A stretch of 64,000 nucleotides of DNA from Methylobacterium sp. J-078 (GCF_022829285.1 NZ_JAKSYI010000057.1:26033-90032), one strand, 5' to 3'; shown: positions 26,676 to 37,203, numbered from the stretch's first letter. Notes: a model not told the origin generated them from the letters alone. Made by a program: numbers and translations.

Positions 26676-27890
26676 GCTCGGATCCTCCGTCCGCGGCTTG
26701 GTATCGGCGGGCGGTCGGTACACGAGGCCGACCTCGCCGGGGGACGACGTGGTGAAGGTGATGCCGGCCCTCTCCAGGGCGGTGCGGATCGCGGCGCGTG
26801 TCCGGGGGCGCAGGGCACCGCCGCCGCTCTCTTCGAGGCGCTTGACGCTGGAATCCGAGACCCTGGCCGCCGCGGCCAGTTCCGGAATCGACCAATTCAG
26901 CAGCGCCCGCGCTCCGCGCACCAGGGAGCCGGGCAGATCGTCGAGCCGGGCGCCGGCGGGCTGCGCCATCGCGGTGGCCGAACTCGTCAGGTCGAGAATG
27001 AGGCCGATCCACTCGCTCACGGTCCGGTCCGGATTGAGCAGAGGCACGGCGCGGCTGTTCACCCAGCGATAGGTCCCGTCCGCGCAGCGCAGCCGGTAAT
27101 TGGATTCGTAGGTCTCGCCCCGTTCGAACGCCCGATCCCAGGCGTGCAGGGCGCGGGCCTGATCCTCCGGATGGACGGCGTGGATCCAGCCGCCCCGGCG
27201 CCATTCCGCCTCGGATTGTCCCGTCAGCTCGCACCATGCGGGACAGGACCAGTGGGTCCCGTCCCCGTTCGCGATCCAGACCACGGCTGCGATGGCCTGG
27301 ACGAGGCCCTGATAGCGCGCCCGGCTCCGGTCGATCACCTGTGCCGCCTCCCGGCGGCTCGTGATGTCGATGATGATCCCGTCCATGCGGACCGGAGCGC
27401 CGTCGGTCCCCAGCACGACGTCCGCCTTGATCTCGATACAGCGTACGGTCCTGTCGGGCCGGACGATGCGCAACTCGCGATGGACCGACAGGCCCGAGTT
27501 GACGGCCGCCAGGATTTCCTCGCGGATGCCGCAATCCGCCGGATGAACGAGGTCCAGGACGTTGGTGCTACCCGCACGGGACAGTCCGGCGATGCGCAGG
27601 AGGCCGTCCGACATCATCATGGAGAGGTCGCGCAGCTCGATCGACCAGACTCCGATCTGTGCCTGATCCTCGATCAGGCGCAGCATGTGGCTCGCGGACG
27701 TCGCCGAGCGGGAATGAAAGATACGATCCAAAAAGCGATGCTCTGACGGACTTGGGTTTTCGAATGGCACGGTTTCTTTGTTTCCGCGCCGATCGTGAGG
27801 GCCCTTTACTGGCTCACCGGTTAGGCTCGGGTTCGGAGCCTGGCTCCTGGGATCATGATATAACAGAACAGAGCGCCGGATAAAATTCAT
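26664..27890 (-). CDS. tandem PAS protein with C-terminal helix-turn-helix
   Basis: 408 aa from ATG 27890; internal ATG 27687 is also possible, since the first 65 residues match nothing. Two PAS/PAC units follow (IEDQAQIGVWSIELRDLSM to GIIIDITSRREA, and YQGLVQAIAAVVWIANGDG to GLILDLTSSA). The last 80 residues resemble a Cro/XRE-type HTH (LNWSIPELAAAARVSDSSVKRLEE, then RAAIRTALERAGITF). A one-component sensor/DNA-binding regulator is the best reading. Target and ligand unknown. Confidence 0.75.
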   Translation of the reverse strand: MNFIRRSVLLYHDPRSQAPNPSLTGEPVKGPHDRRGNKETVPFENPSPSEHRFLDRIFHSRSATSASHMLRLIEDQAQIGVWSIELRDLSMMMSDGLLRIAGLSRAGSTNVLDLVHPADCGIREEILAAVNSGLSVHRELRIVRPDRTVRCIEIKADVVLGTDGAPVRMDGIIIDITSRREAAQVIDRSRARYQGLVQAIAAVVWIANGDGTHWSCPAWCELTGQSEAEWRRGGWIHAVHPEDQARALHAWDRAFERGETYESNYRLRCADGTYRWVNSRAVPLLNPDRTVSEWIGLILDLTSSATAMAQPAGARLDDLPGSLVRGARALLNWSIPELAAAARVSDSSVKRLEESGGGALRPRTRAAIRTALERAGITFTTSSPGEVGLVYRPPADTKPRTEDPSPAG

Positions 27891-28811
27891 TTCCTTTGAC
27901 GTCCTCCATTTTTGTCAATACAAATCAAACGAAGCAAATTCATAAATCATCCCAGATTTGTCATGCCCGCAGGTAGACTATCTTTCGTCTGAAATTCATG
28001 TCGGAAGGCCTCCGGAATAGGTCGATGCGATCACGCATACGCAATTGTTCGGACCTGCAATTTCTGATGTCGGGCACGTCACGCCAAGCGTTGCGCCCGG
28101 GAATCGGAGGACATTGATCGAAACGGCGCCTGGACATAGCCGGGAAGACTGCGCACGTGTGCCGTCCTCATTGCTTCAATGTCGCGCGGGCGACTGTGCC
28201 GAGGCTGCGTATACGTCGTCGGGGCCGAGTGAACGCGCATCGACCGGGTTCGAAGACACACCGCCCTGCGCCCGCGCCCGGCTTCATCTTTCGCGCAGCA
28301 GGGGTCCCCGTCCGGTCGGGCTCCGTTTGGGAAACCGGAGCCGTACGTTTCGATTGCGGGTCGACTTCAACAATCCGTAATGCCGGCGCGGCCGATCATG
28401 GCCCGCGCCTGCGATTGTTTGCAGAGCCGCCCTGCTTGCGGACGGATGTTGGTGTTCCGTTGATCTCCGGGGCGTCGGGATCGCTTCCCCGCATCCGATG
28501 CCCGGCGTCTCTCGTCGCCGCCGGATCGGAGGACGGCGTGGCTTTACGCGACTGATTCGCCGTGGCGCGACGATCCGGAGAAATCCGCGCGGCGGACAGG
28601 TGAGGCCGGCCCGGTGCGCCCGTCCGGAACGCGATGGAACCCGAAAAGGCTGACACACGCCCCGCGTCGTCGCCGTCCGGGGCGGTTCCGGCGCGGGATC
28701 GATGGAAACCCGTGAGCGCCGATGCTCAAGTGCGGCCGGGCGGAGGCGGCATGTCACATCCCGGTCGGGATGATCGGTCATGCCGGGTCGATCGCAGCGA
28801 GGACAGATCGC
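27891..28811. other. 921-bp intergenic region with no supported gene
   Basis: Bases 27890-28030 are strikingly A/T-rich for this genome and should carry the promoter of the PAS-HTH gene. The remainder is GC-rich with only arginine-rich frames that have no ribosome binding site or recognisable product. The last part is the leader of the glutamate dehydrogenase gene, with GAGGA about 10 bp before its ATG. Confidence 0.5.
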
Positions 28812-31800
28812 ATGGCACTGGAACGGAACGCCGCTCTCTCCAGCCCCGAGGCCCAGGGTGCCCGCAAGGATCTGCTGGGCGCCGCAGCCGACCGGGTCGA
28901 GGCCCTGGGCGGCCCGGGCGGCTTCGTCGCCGACCTGTTCGGACGCGTTCCCCCCGAGGATCTGGCCCCCTACACCCCCCAGGCCCTGGCGGACCTCGCC
29001 CTGGCGGCCCGCGCGCACCTCGCCGGGCATCGGCCGGCGGGCGCCGCCTCCGGCATCGCCGTGAGCGACCGCACCGTCGAGCGCGAGGGGCGGCCGCGCG
29101 ACCTGACCATCGTCGAGATCGTCAACGACAACCGGCCCTTCCTCCTCGATTCCTGCCTCGCCGAACTCACCGAACAAGGGCTGACCCCGCACCTCGTCGC
29201 CCACCCGATCCTGGGCGTCGAGCGGGACGCCGCGGGGGGCCTCGTGCGCGTCGTGGGCGAGACCACCGCCGACGCCAACGCGGCGCTGGCCCGCGAGAGC
29301 TTCATCCACATCCACCTCGACCGCCTCGACGCGGAGGCGGCCCGCAGCCGGCTGATCGACGGCCTGACGGGGGTCTTCCGGGACGTGGCGCTCGCCACCG
29401 ACGATCACGACGCGATGGCCGCCCGCCTCGCACGGCTCGCCCAGGGCTACGCCAGCGCCCCGCCGCCCCTGCCGGAGGGCGAGGTCGCGGAGGCGCGCGC
29501 CTTCCTCGACTGGCTCGGCGCGGGGCACTTCACCCTGCTGGGTCTGCGCGAGCACGGGCTCGCGGGTCACGCGGATGCGCCCGCCGAGCCCACCCTGGTG
29601 GAGGGCTCCGGCCTCGGCCTGCTGCGCGATCCCGGCACGGCGGTGCTGCGGCGCGGGGGCGCCCTCGTCGACATCACGCCCGAGATCCGCGCCTTCCTGG
29701 ACGGGCCCCAGGCCCTCATCATCACCAAGGCCAGCGTGCGGTCGCGGGTCCACCGCTCCGCCTATCTCGACTACATCGCCTGCAAGCTGTTCTCCCCCGA
29801 GGGGGCGCTCAGCGGCGAGGTCGTCATGGTCGGATTGTTCACGGCCAGCGCCTACACCCTGCCCACCCGCGAGATCCCGTATCTGCGCGAGAAGGTCGTG
29901 GGGGTGGCGGCGCGGGCCGGCCTCGACCCGACCAGCCATGCCGGGCGCGGCCTCCTCGACGTGCTGGAGACCTATCCCCGCGACGACCTGTTCCAGATCG
30001 ACGGCGACCGGCTCTACCGCTTCAGCCTCGCCATCGCGCACCTCGCGGACCGGCCGCGCCTGCGCGTGCTCCAGCGGCCCGACCGCTTCGGCCGCTTCGT
30101 CTCGCTCCTCGTCTACGTGCCGAAGGAGCGCTACGATTCCACCGTTCGGGCGCGGATCGGCGCGTATCTCGCCGCCGAGTATGGCGGGCGCGTCTCCGCC
30201 GCCTACCCGTACTTCCCCGAGGGGCCCCTCGCCCGCACGCACTTCATCATCGGCCTGCCCGAGGCCGGCGCCCCCGAGCGCGATCCGGCCGCCCTCGAAT
30301 CGGGCATCGCCGCCCTGGTGCGGACCTGGGGCGACGACCTGCGCCTCGCCCTCGCCGAGACCCTGGACGGCCCCCAGGCCCGGGCCCTCGCGGCCCGCTA
30401 CGGGGAGGCCTTCTCGGCGGCCTATCGCGAGAGCTTTACCCCCCGCGTGGCGCTCGCCGACATTGCCACCCTGGAGCGCCTGAGCCCCGAGCGCCCGCGC
30501 GCGGCCGATATCGGCCGGCGCGCCACCGATCCCGAATCGCAGATCCGCCTCAAGGTGTTTTCGCGGGGGGCCTCGCTCTCCCTGTCGGAGCGGGTGCCGG
30601 TGCTGGAGAACCTCGGCTTCCGCGTCGTCAACGAGCGGACCTACCGCGTCCTGCCCGCCGGCTCCGGCGAGGGCGCCCGGGTCTGGCTGCACGACATGCT
30701 GCTGGAGCGCGCCACGGGGGCGGCCATCGACCTCGCCCGCCTGGAACGCCCGCTCGAGGACGCGCTGCTGGCCCTCGGCGGCGGCCTCGCGGAATCGGAC
30801 GGGTTCAACCGCCTCGTCCTTGAGGCCGAGCTGACCTGGCGCGAGGCCGCGATCCTGCGGGCCTTCGGGCGCTACCTGCGCCAGCTCCGGATCCGCTACG
30901 GCCAGGACTATCTCGCCGCGACGCTCGCCGCCCATCCGGGCCTCGCCCGCGCCCTGGTGGCGCTGTTCCAGGCCCGCTTCGACCCCGCCCTCGACAATGA
31001 GCGCGCGGCGCGCGAGGCCGAGCTCCGGGCCGGCATCGAGACCGATCTCGCCGCCGTCACCAGCCTCGACGAGGACCGCATCCTGCGCCGCTTCGTCAAC
31101 CTGATCGAGGCGGCCGTGCGCACGAACGCCTTTCAGCGCGCGGAGGGGGGCGGCGACCGCGAGACCATCGCGTTCAAGTTCGCCTGCGCGAAGGTCGCCG
31201 GCATGCCGCTGCCGCGCCCGTTCTTCGAGATCTTCGTGTATTCGCCGCGGGTGGAGGGCGTGCATCTGCGCTTCGGCTACGTGGCGCGGGGCGGCCTGCG
31301 CTGGTCGGACCGGCCTGAGGATTTCCGCACCGAGGTGCTCGGCCTCGTGAAGGCCCAGCAGGTGAAGAACGCCGTCATCGTGCCGGTGGGCGCCAAGGGC
31401 GGGTTCTTCCCCAAGCGCCTGCCGCCGGCGTCCGACCGGCAGGCCTGGATGGAGGAGGGCACCGAGAGCTACCGGATCTTCATCCGCACCCTCCTCGAAC
31501 TGACCGACAACATCGTGGACGACGCGATCGTCCCCCCGGCCGACACGGTGCGGCACGACCCCGACGACGCCTACCTGGTGGTGGCCGCCGACAAGGGCAC
31601 CGCCACCTTCTCCGACATCGCCAACGCCCTCTCGGCCGAGCGCGGCCACTGGCTCGGCGACGCCTTCGCCTCCGGCGGCAGCCAGGGCTACGACCACAAG
31701 GGCATGGGCATCACGGCGCGCGGCGCTTGGGAGGCGGTCAAACGCCACTTCCAGGAGGTGGACATCGACACCCAGAGCGACCCGATCACGGTGGCGGGCG

Positions 31801-33692
31801 TGGGCGACATGTCGGGCGACGTCTTCGGCAACGGCATGCTGCTCTCGAGAACCCTGCGCCTCGTCGCCGCCTTCGACCATCGCGACATCTTTCTCGATCC
31901 CAACCCCGATGCGGGCGCGAGCTTCGCCGAGCGCCGGCGCCTGTTCGACCTCGGCCGCTCCTCCTGGCGGGACTACGATCCGGCCCTGATCTCGCCCGGT
32001 GGCGGCGTCTTCGCCCGCAGCCTCAAGACCATCCCGCTCTCGCCCGAGATCCAGGCCGTGCTCGGCGTCGCGCAGGCGCAGGCGACCCCGGCCGAACTGA
32101 TGCAGGCGATCCTCAAGGCGCCGGTGGACCTGCTCTGGTTCGGCGGCATCGGCACCTATATCCGCTCCACCTCCGAATCCGACGACGAGGCGGGCGACCG
32201 GGCCAACGACGCCGTGCGCATCACCGGCGCCATGCTGCGGGCCCGGGTCATCGGCGAGGGCGCCAATCTCGGGGCGACCCAGCGCGGGCGCATCGAGGCG
32301 GCCCGCAACGGGGTTCGCCTGAACAGCGACGCCATCGACAACTCGGCCGGCGTGAACACCTCGGATGTCGAGGTGAACATCAAGATCGCCCTGATGGGCC
32401 CGGAGCGCGACGGCCGCCTCGACGGGCAAGCCCGCAATGCGCTCCTCGTGGCGATGACCGACGAGGTCGCCGCCCTGGTTCTGCGCAACAACCAGCTCCA
32501 GACCCTCGCCCTGTCGCTCGCCCAGCATCGCGGCCTGCCCGAGACTGGATTCGCCATGCGCACGATGCAGGCGCTGGAGGCGGAGGGACGCCTCGACCGC
32601 GTGGTGGAGCTCCTGCCCGACGACGCGGCGATCACCGAGCGGATGCGGAAAGGCGAGGGGCTGACCCGGCCGGAATTCGCGGTCGTCCTGGCCTATGCCA
32701 AACTTTCACTCTACGACGCGCTCCTGGCGAGCGCGGTGCCCAACGACCCCTATTTCGACCGGGAACTGCAGCGCTATTTCCCGGCGGCCCTGCGCCAGCA
32801 ATTCCCCGACGCGGTGAAGGGCCACCGCCTGCGTCGCGAGATCATCAGCACCGCGCTCTCCAACATCATCGTCAACCGTGGCGGCCCTTCCCTGGTCACC
32901 CGCCTCGTCGACGAGACCGGCGCGGATGCCGCCACCATCGCCAAGGCCTACGCCATCACCCGGGACGCCTACGGGCTGATGGAGCTGAACCAGGCCATCG
33001 ACGGTCTCGCGGGTGCGTTGAGCGGCCAGGCGCAGATCGCCCTCTACGCCGAGGTCCAGGATCTGCTGACCGGCCGCATCGTCTGGTTCATCCGCAACCT
33101 CGACCTGTCGGGGCCCATCGCGCCCATCGTCGCGCGCTACCGTGAGGGCATCGCGGCCCTCCAGAGCGTGCTGCCCGCCGTGATGGGCGAGGGGGCGAGC
33201 GCGCCGCTGGCCGCGCGGGAGGCCGAACTGACGGGTCTGGGCATGGCGCCCGCGCAGGCCGCCCGCCTCTCCGCCCTCTCGGCCCTGACCTGTGCGCCCG
33301 ACATCGTGCGCGTCGCCGAGACCGGGGGCGGTACGATTCCCGACATCGCCGCGACCCACTTCGCCCTGGACCGGGACTTCCACCTCTCCGATCTCGCCGC
33401 CGCCGCCAGACAGGTCGCGACGGGCGACACCTTCGACCGCATCGCCCTGGAACGGGCGGTCTCCGATATCGCCACCGCGCACCGTCACCTCACGGCGGAG
33501 ATCATCGGTGCGGTGGGCGCCGGCTCCGAGGCGGTGGCGGCCTGGAGCCGCAGCCGCGGCGCCGCCCTCGACCATACCCGCGCGACCCTCGAATCCGTCA
33601 CCGCCTCGGGGCTGACGGTCTCCAAGGCGACGGTGGCGGCGAGCCTGCTCGCGGATCTGGCGCGGCCGCGCGGGGCGCCGGCCTCGGGTTGA
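28812..33692 (+). CDS. gdhB: large NAD-specific glutamate dehydrogenase (about 180 kDa class)
   Basis: 1626 aa, the usual size of the large NAD-GDH class known from Streptomyces, Pseudomonas and Caulobacter. It oxidises glutamate to 2-oxoglutarate and ammonia with NAD. The N-terminal ~650 residues carry ACT-like regulatory repeats (VEIVNDNRPFLLDS is one start). The catalytic domain contains GYVARGGLRWSDRPEDFRTEV and the lysine motif VPVGAKGGFFPK near residue 858, followed by GGSQGYDHKGMGIT and the Rossmann region (SGDVFGNGMLLS). ATG 28812 has GAGGA at good spacing. Symbol usage varies between species. Confidence 0.95.
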   Translation: MALERNAALSSPEAQGARKDLLGAAADRVEALGGPGGFVADLFGRVPPEDLAPYTPQALADLALAARAHLAGHRPAGAASGIAVSDRTVEREGRPRDLTIVEIVNDNRPFLLDSCLAELTEQGLTPHLVAHPILGVERDAAGGLVRVVGETTADANAALARESFIHIHLDRLDAEAARSRLIDGLTGVFRDVALATDDHDAMAARLARLAQGYASAPPPLPEGEVAEARAFLDWLGAGHFTLLGLREHGLAGHADAPAEPTLVEGSGLGLLRDPGTAVLRRGGALVDITPEIRAFLDGPQALIITKASVRSRVHRSAYLDYIACKLFSPEGALSGEVVMVGLFTASAYTLPTREIPYLREKVVGVAARAGLDPTSHAGRGLLDVLETYPRDDLFQIDGDRLYRFSLAIAHLADRPRLRVLQRPDRFGRFVSLLVYVPKERYDSTVRARIGAYLAAEYGGRVSAAYPYFPEGPLARTHFIIGLPEAGAPERDPAALESGIAALVRTWGDDLRLALAETLDGPQARALAARYGEAFSAAYRESFTPRVALADIATLERLSPERPRAADIGRRATDPESQIRLKVFSRGASLSLSERVPVLENLGFRVVNERTYRVLPAGSGEGARVWLHDMLLERATGAAIDLARLERPLEDALLALGGGLAESDGFNRLVLEAELTWREAAILRAFGRYLRQLRIRYGQDYLAATLAAHPGLARALVALFQARFDPALDNERAAREAELRAGIETDLAAVTSLDEDRILRRFVNLIEAAVRTNAFQRAEGGGDRETIAFKFACAKVAGMPLPRPFFEIFVYSPRVEGVHLRFGYVARGGLRWSDRPEDFRTEVLGLVKAQQVKNAVIVPVGAKGGFFPKRLPPASDRQAWMEEGTESYRIFIRTLLELTDNIVDDAIVPPADTVRHDPDDAYLVVAADKGTATFSDIANALSAERGHWLGDAFASGGSQGYDHKGMGITARGAWEAVKRHFQEVDIDTQSDPITVAGVGDMSGDVFGNGMLLSRTLRLVAAFDHRDIFLDPNPDAGASFAERRRLFDLGRSSWRDYDPALISPGGGVFARSLKTIPLSPEIQAVLGVAQAQATPAELMQAILKAPVDLLWFGGIGTYIRSTSESDDEAGDRANDAVRITGAMLRARVIGEGANLGATQRGRIEAARNGVRLNSDAIDNSAGVNTSDVEVNIKIALMGPERDGRLDGQARNALLVAMTDEVAALVLRNNQLQTLALSLAQHRGLPETGFAMRTMQALEAEGRLDRVVELLPDDAAITERMRKGEGLTRPEFAVVLAYAKLSLYDALLASAVPNDPYFDRELQRYFPAALRQQFPDAVKGHRLRREIISTALSNIIVNRGGPSLVTRLVDETGADAATIAKAYAITRDAYGLMELNQAIDGLAGALSGQAQIALYAEVQDLLTGRIVWFIRNLDLSGPIAPIVARYREGIAALQSVLPAVMGEGASAPLAAREAELTGLGMAPAQAARLSALSALTCAPDIVRVAETGGGTIPDIAATHFALDRDFHLSDLAAAARQVATGDTFDRIALERAVSDIATAHRHLTAEIIGAVGAGSEAVAAWSRSRGAALDHTRATLESVTASGLTVSKATVAASLLADLARPRGAPASG

Positions 33693-33701
33693 CGGCGGCC
33701 G

Positions 33702-35195
33702 TCAGCGGGCCAGCACCCGCGCGGCGTCCTTGGTGGTCTCGACGGCCTGCGCCACGCTGCCGATCGAGCGGGTGATCGTCCCGAGGCTCTGGGAGATCGC
33801 CGCCACCGCGCCCGCCGCGTGCTGCATGTTGCCCGACATGTCCTGGGTGACCACGCTCTGCTCCTCCACCGCGGCGGCCGTACTCGTCACGTAGTCCCGC
33901 ATCTGCGCGACCGAGCCCTGGATGGTGTCCAGGGCCTCCACGACCTGCCGCGAGACGGCCTGCACGTTGTCGATCTCGCCCGTGATCTGGTCGGTGGCGC
34001 GGGCCGCCTGGTTGGCGAGGCTCTTCACCTCCTGCGCCACCACGGCGAAGCCGCGCCCCGCCTCGCCCGCCCGCGCCGACTCGATAGTGGCGTTGAGGGC
34101 GAGCAGGTTGATCTGGCCCGCGATGCTCTGGATCAGCCCGACGATGCCGCTCATCGCGGCCGCCGCCTGGCTCAGGGTCCGGGTGAATTCGGAGGCCGCC
34201 GCGACCTGCCCCTGCGCGGAGTCGGTGGCCGCGCGCGACAGGGCCATGCTCTGCGCGATCTCCGCGACGGAGGCCGCCAGTTCCTCGGAAGCCGCCGCCA
34301 TGGTCTGCACGTTGTTCGCCGTGCTGCCGGCGGCCTCGCTGGCGGCGCGGGCCTGCGCGTCGGAATGGAGCAGGGCGCCGTCGATCTCGCCGAAGTTGCG
34401 GGCGATCAGCCGGCGCAGCTCGTTCAGGAGCGTCACCTGCGCGGTGATGTCGGTGGCGAACTTCACCACCTTGTAGGGACGCCCATTGGCATCCAGGATG
34501 GGGTTGTAGGAGGCCTCGATCCAGATCTCGCGCCCGCCCTTGGCGAGGCGCCGGTACTGCGCCGCCTGGTAGCTGCCGGCGCGGAGCTTCGCCCAGAAGG
34601 CCGCGTAGTCGGCGCTCGCGCGCTCGGCTGCGTCCACAAACATGCGGTGGTGCTGGCCAACGATCTCGGAGCGCGCGTAGCCCATCGCCGCCAGGAAGTT
34701 CGCGTTGGCGTCCAGCACGATGCCGTCGAGGTCGAACGCGATCACGGCCTGCGCCTTGTCGAGGGCGGCGATCTGGCCCTGGAGGTCGGCCTCCGCCGAT
34801 TTCCGGCGGGTGATGTCGGTGGCGAACTTCACCACCTTGTAGGGCTTGCCGCTGCGGTCGAGGAGGGGATTGTAGGACGCCTCGATCCAGACCTCGCGGC
34901 CGCCCTTGGCGAGGCGTCGGTATTGCGCCGCCTGGTAAGAGCCCCGGCGCAGCCCGGCCCAGAAGGCCGCGTAGTCTGGGCTGTCGCGCTCGGCGGCCTC
35001 GACGAAGAGGCTGTGGTGCCGCCCCTGGATCTCGGGAAGCGTGTAGCCGATGACCGAGAGAAAGTTCGAATTGGCTGTGATCACCGTGCCGTCGAGATCG
35101 AACTCGATGATCCCCTGCGACTTGTCCAGGGCCGCGATCTTGGCTTGCGTTTCGACGACCAGCTTGTTGCGTAGACCCAACATCGAACGCCTCAT
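33702..35195 (-). CDS. soluble chemoreceptor with two PAS domains
   Basis: 497 aa without membrane segments. Two nearly duplicate PAS-PAC units (each IxEFDLDG/IAFDLDG, ANxNFLxxxGY, then [16 protein letters not shown] and [11 protein letters not shown]) span residues 15-260. The C-terminal signalling domain has the tip motif region [34 protein letters not shown]. The repeated PAS units differ in only some positions, implying recent duplication. Related cytosolic receptors in rhizobia sense energy or redox state. Starts at ATG 35195 or 35183. Convergent with the GDH gene, 9 bp apart. Confidence 0.9.
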   Translation of the reverse strand: MRRSMLGLRNKLVVETQAKIAALDKSQGIIEFDLDGTVITANSNFLSVIGYTLPEIQGRHHSLFVEAAERDSPDYAAFWAGLRRGSYQAAQYRRLAKGGREVWIEASYNPLLDRSGKPYKVVKFATDITRRKSAEADLQGQIAALDKAQAVIAFDLDGIVLDANANFLAAMGYARSEIVGQHHRMFVDAAERASADYAAFWAKLRAGSYQAAQYRRLAKGGREIWIEASYNPILDANGRPYKVVKFATDITAQVTLLNELRRLIARNFGEIDGALLHSDAQARAASEAAGSTANNVQTMAAASEELAASVAEIAQSMALSRAATDSAQGQVAAASEFTRTLSQAAAAMSGIVGLIQSIAGQINLLALNATIESARAGEAGRGFAVVAQEVKSLANQAARATDQITGEIDNVQAVSRQVVEALDTIQGSVAQMRDYVTSTAAAVEEQSVVTQDMSGNMQHAAGAVAAISQSLGTITRSIGSVAQAVETTKDAARVLAR

Positions 35196-35776
35196 GGACG
35201 GAGCCTCGTGAGGCTCGTTCTGCCAGACTTCGAGTGATCGCCAGCGACGTGCGACCGTCTCGATGAATGAATTAACCCGAAAATTGTTAAAAAACCTCAA
35301 TCCGAACGGGTGACTCGCATTCGAATTCGTATCGGATGGCGGGGTATTTCTTCTGACATCATCGATTGGTTGTATCGAATCCTCTGCGGTTTTGAGCCTG
35401 GCCGCATTCGGTTGTAAAATTCCCCATATAGGATCGAGTCGGCTGGGCCCTCCGACTCGCGGCCCCTGTGCCCGACCCCGCGCGGCGCCCACGCAGGACC
35501 GGCCTGTCCGACCGTGGCCGCGCGATTTCGGACGGCGCGATATTGTCACCGGTCGGTGCGAGGCGTGTTGGAACTCGCGGGCGGTTGGTGTATGAGCCTG
35601 CCCCAAGTGCAGTTTCTGCGCCGATTCGAGGCCGTCTGACGGACGTCCCGCCCGGGTGAAATCCCGGGTCCGGGACGTTTTGCAGTTCGCGTCGCGGGGC
35701 TCCGTCGGGGGACTCGGGCGAGGGGACTCGGGGTCGGCGCCGCCCAACAAACCTACGACTCAGAGGATTGAAACCG
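35196..35776. other. 581-bp region between chemoreceptor and rpsU
   Basis: The first 200 bp are A/T-rich and should hold the chemoreceptor promoter. TTGTAAAATTCCCCATATAGGAT at about 35412 looks promoter-like on the plus strand. A terminator-like hairpin at 35641-35682 ends the only plus-strand transcript that could start there. No protein-coding gene is supported. Confidence 0.45.
35641..35682 (+). terminator. orphan terminator or attenuator hairpin upstream of rpsU
   Basis: ACGTCCCG (35643-35650) and CGGGACGT (35671-35678) bracket an inner CCCGGGT...CCCGGG stem, and TTTT follows. The whole is a near-perfect long stem with a 4-base loop, 95 bp before the rpsU start. No gene precedes it on this strand, so it ends a small RNA or attenuates rpsU. 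Confidence 0.6.
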
Positions 35777-36097
35777 TTGCAGGTACTCGTTCGCGACAAC
35801 AACGTCGACCAAGCCCTCCGCGTGCTGAAGAAGAAGATGCAGCGCGAGGGCATCTTCCGCGAGATGAAGCAGCGCAAGGCCTACGAGAAGCCCTCCGTCC
35901 GCAAGGCACGTGAGAAGGCCGAGGCCGTGCGCCGCGCCCGCAAGCAGGCCCGCAAGACCGCGATCCGCGAGGGCCTGATCGCCGCGCCGAAGCCGAAGCC
36001 CCGTTTCGGCGCCGGTGCGCCGCGTCGTCCGGGCGGTTCGCCCTTCGCCCCGTCGGCCCCGTCCGTGCCGCCCGCCGCCGGCCCCGCCAGCGCCTGA
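35777..36097 (+). CDS. rpsU: 30S ribosomal protein S21, TTG start
   Basis: 106 aa. The conserved S21 opening ([31 protein letters not shown]) begins at TTG 35777, which has AGAGGA nine bases upstream; an in-frame TTG at 35768 abuts that site and is unlikely. After the ~65-residue core comes a basic helix and an Ala/Pro-rich tail of about 30 residues, longer than in enterobacteria but usual in alphaproteobacteria. S21 binds the 30S platform near the anti-SD. A rare start codon may limit its synthesis. Confidence 0.95.
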   Translation: MQVLVRDNNVDQALRVLKKKMQREGIFREMKQRKAYEKPSVRKAREKAEAVRRARKQARKTAIREGLIAAPKPKPRFGAGAPRRPGGSPFAPSAPSVPPAAGPASA

Positions 36098-36154
36098 GGC
36101 CCCGGGTCCGGGGAGGCCGCGCGCCTCTCCGGTGGTCGGAATACACGATGGGAC

Positions 36155-36184
36155 AGCCCGGTCGCCTTGCGGCCGGGCTTTTCT
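36155..36184 (+). terminator. Rho-independent terminator of rpsU
   Basis: GCCCGG (36156-36161) pairs with CCGGGC (36173-36178), with further inner CGC/GCG pairing, followed by TTTTCTG. It lies about 60 bp after the rpsU stop. Confidence 0.85.
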
Positions 36185-36328
36185 GCTTTGGAATCCGCTT
36201 TTAGTGCCCTGCGCGGGGCGACGGTACGGTCAGGCGGGCCAGCGAGGCGCGGGCCGGGACCTGCCCACGCTCCCAAGCCTGCTCGACGGCTCGGGGGAGC
36301 TCGGGCAGGCCTTGGGATGTGCCGCGGA

Positions 36329-36721
36329 TCAGGCGGCGCGCGCCGCCATCGTGGCGTGCTCGGCCTGGACCAGCACGTCGAGGGCGCGCCAGGGCTTCTG
36401 CATGTAGACGACCTGGGCCGGCAGGCCCGCGACCCCGCGCGCGTCGCCCCCGGAGGTGAGGACCACCCTGACGTCGGGCCAGCGGCGCTCGACCGCCGTC
36501 GCCAGCGCGATGCCGTCCATGCCCGCACCGAGGCGCACGTCCGCGAAGAGCAGGGCGACTTGACCGCCCGCGCGCTCGAGCACCGAGATCGCCGCCTCCG
36601 CGCTATCGCAGGCGATCACGTCGAGATCGGTCTCTTCGAGGACGGCGGTGGCGAGGTTGCGGACCTCGGCATCGTCCTCGACCACGAGGGCGATCGGACA
36701 ATCGGTGTGGGAGCGATCCAT
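36329..36721 (-). CDS. single-domain response regulator
   Basis: 130 aa consisting of one receiver domain: acidic pair in ALVVEDDAEVRNL, phospho-acceptor Asp in LLFADVRLGAGMDG, Thr/Ser in VVLTSGG, and Lys in YMQKPW. There is no output domain, so it probably acts as a phosphorelay shuttle or an HWE-kinase partner (the FADV/QKPW pattern is typical of such alphaproteobacterial regulators). ATG 36721 has GGAG five bases upstream. Confidence 0.88.
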   Translation of the reverse strand: MDRSHTDCPIALVVEDDAEVRNLATAVLEETDLDVIACDSAEAAISVLERAGGQVALLFADVRLGAGMDGIALATAVERRWPDVRVVLTSGGDARGVAGLPAQVVYMQKPWRALDVLVQAEHATMAARAA

Positions 36722-37203
36722 GAAGTCTCCTTTGCGGGCGGGCTCGTGCGACGGGGGTCTTGCGGACGAGGCGGGCCGGCCTCGCGCGCCGGCGGAGGTC
36801 GGGTTGGCTGTGTACGGCCGGGTTGCGTCCAGCGATCCGCGCTGATTCTCTTGTGGTGATGCTGCGCTGCCACGGTGCGGCCGACAAGAGTCCGAATCGA
36901 TGATCCGGCTATGCGGTTCCCGCATCGGCGCGCCCCATTCCCGCCGGGGTCCTGTGATCAGTCGCCGGGGCTCGCGCGGAACCGGTTCGCAGGGTCCGCC
37001 GTCCGAGGCTTTCCAACGCGGTGCGCCTCTTGCATGGCTTGGCCGGTCGGAGGTCGAGCCGGGGCGTCACGTTAACGATCCATTCACCGTGATGGCCCGA
37101 ACCTGATCGGCGCCGATGCCGGAACGGGTGCACGAAGCGGGCGTCGCCATCGGCGGCGAACCGCGATCAGGGCGTTGTCGGGACCAGGGGGTGTTTGCCA
37201 GTC
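36722..37203. other. 482-bp divergent intergenic region
   Basis: Separates the response regulator from the amidotransferase. I see no coding frame, repeat or strong promoter in it. Confidence 0.45.

Noticed and set aside
28284..32528. 1414-codon minus-strand open frame over the glutamate dehydrogenase gene
   Set aside because: It is the antisense of a clear GDH gene; composition is Arg/Gly/Glu/His-biased with no family match. Such frames arise from GC-rich third positions.
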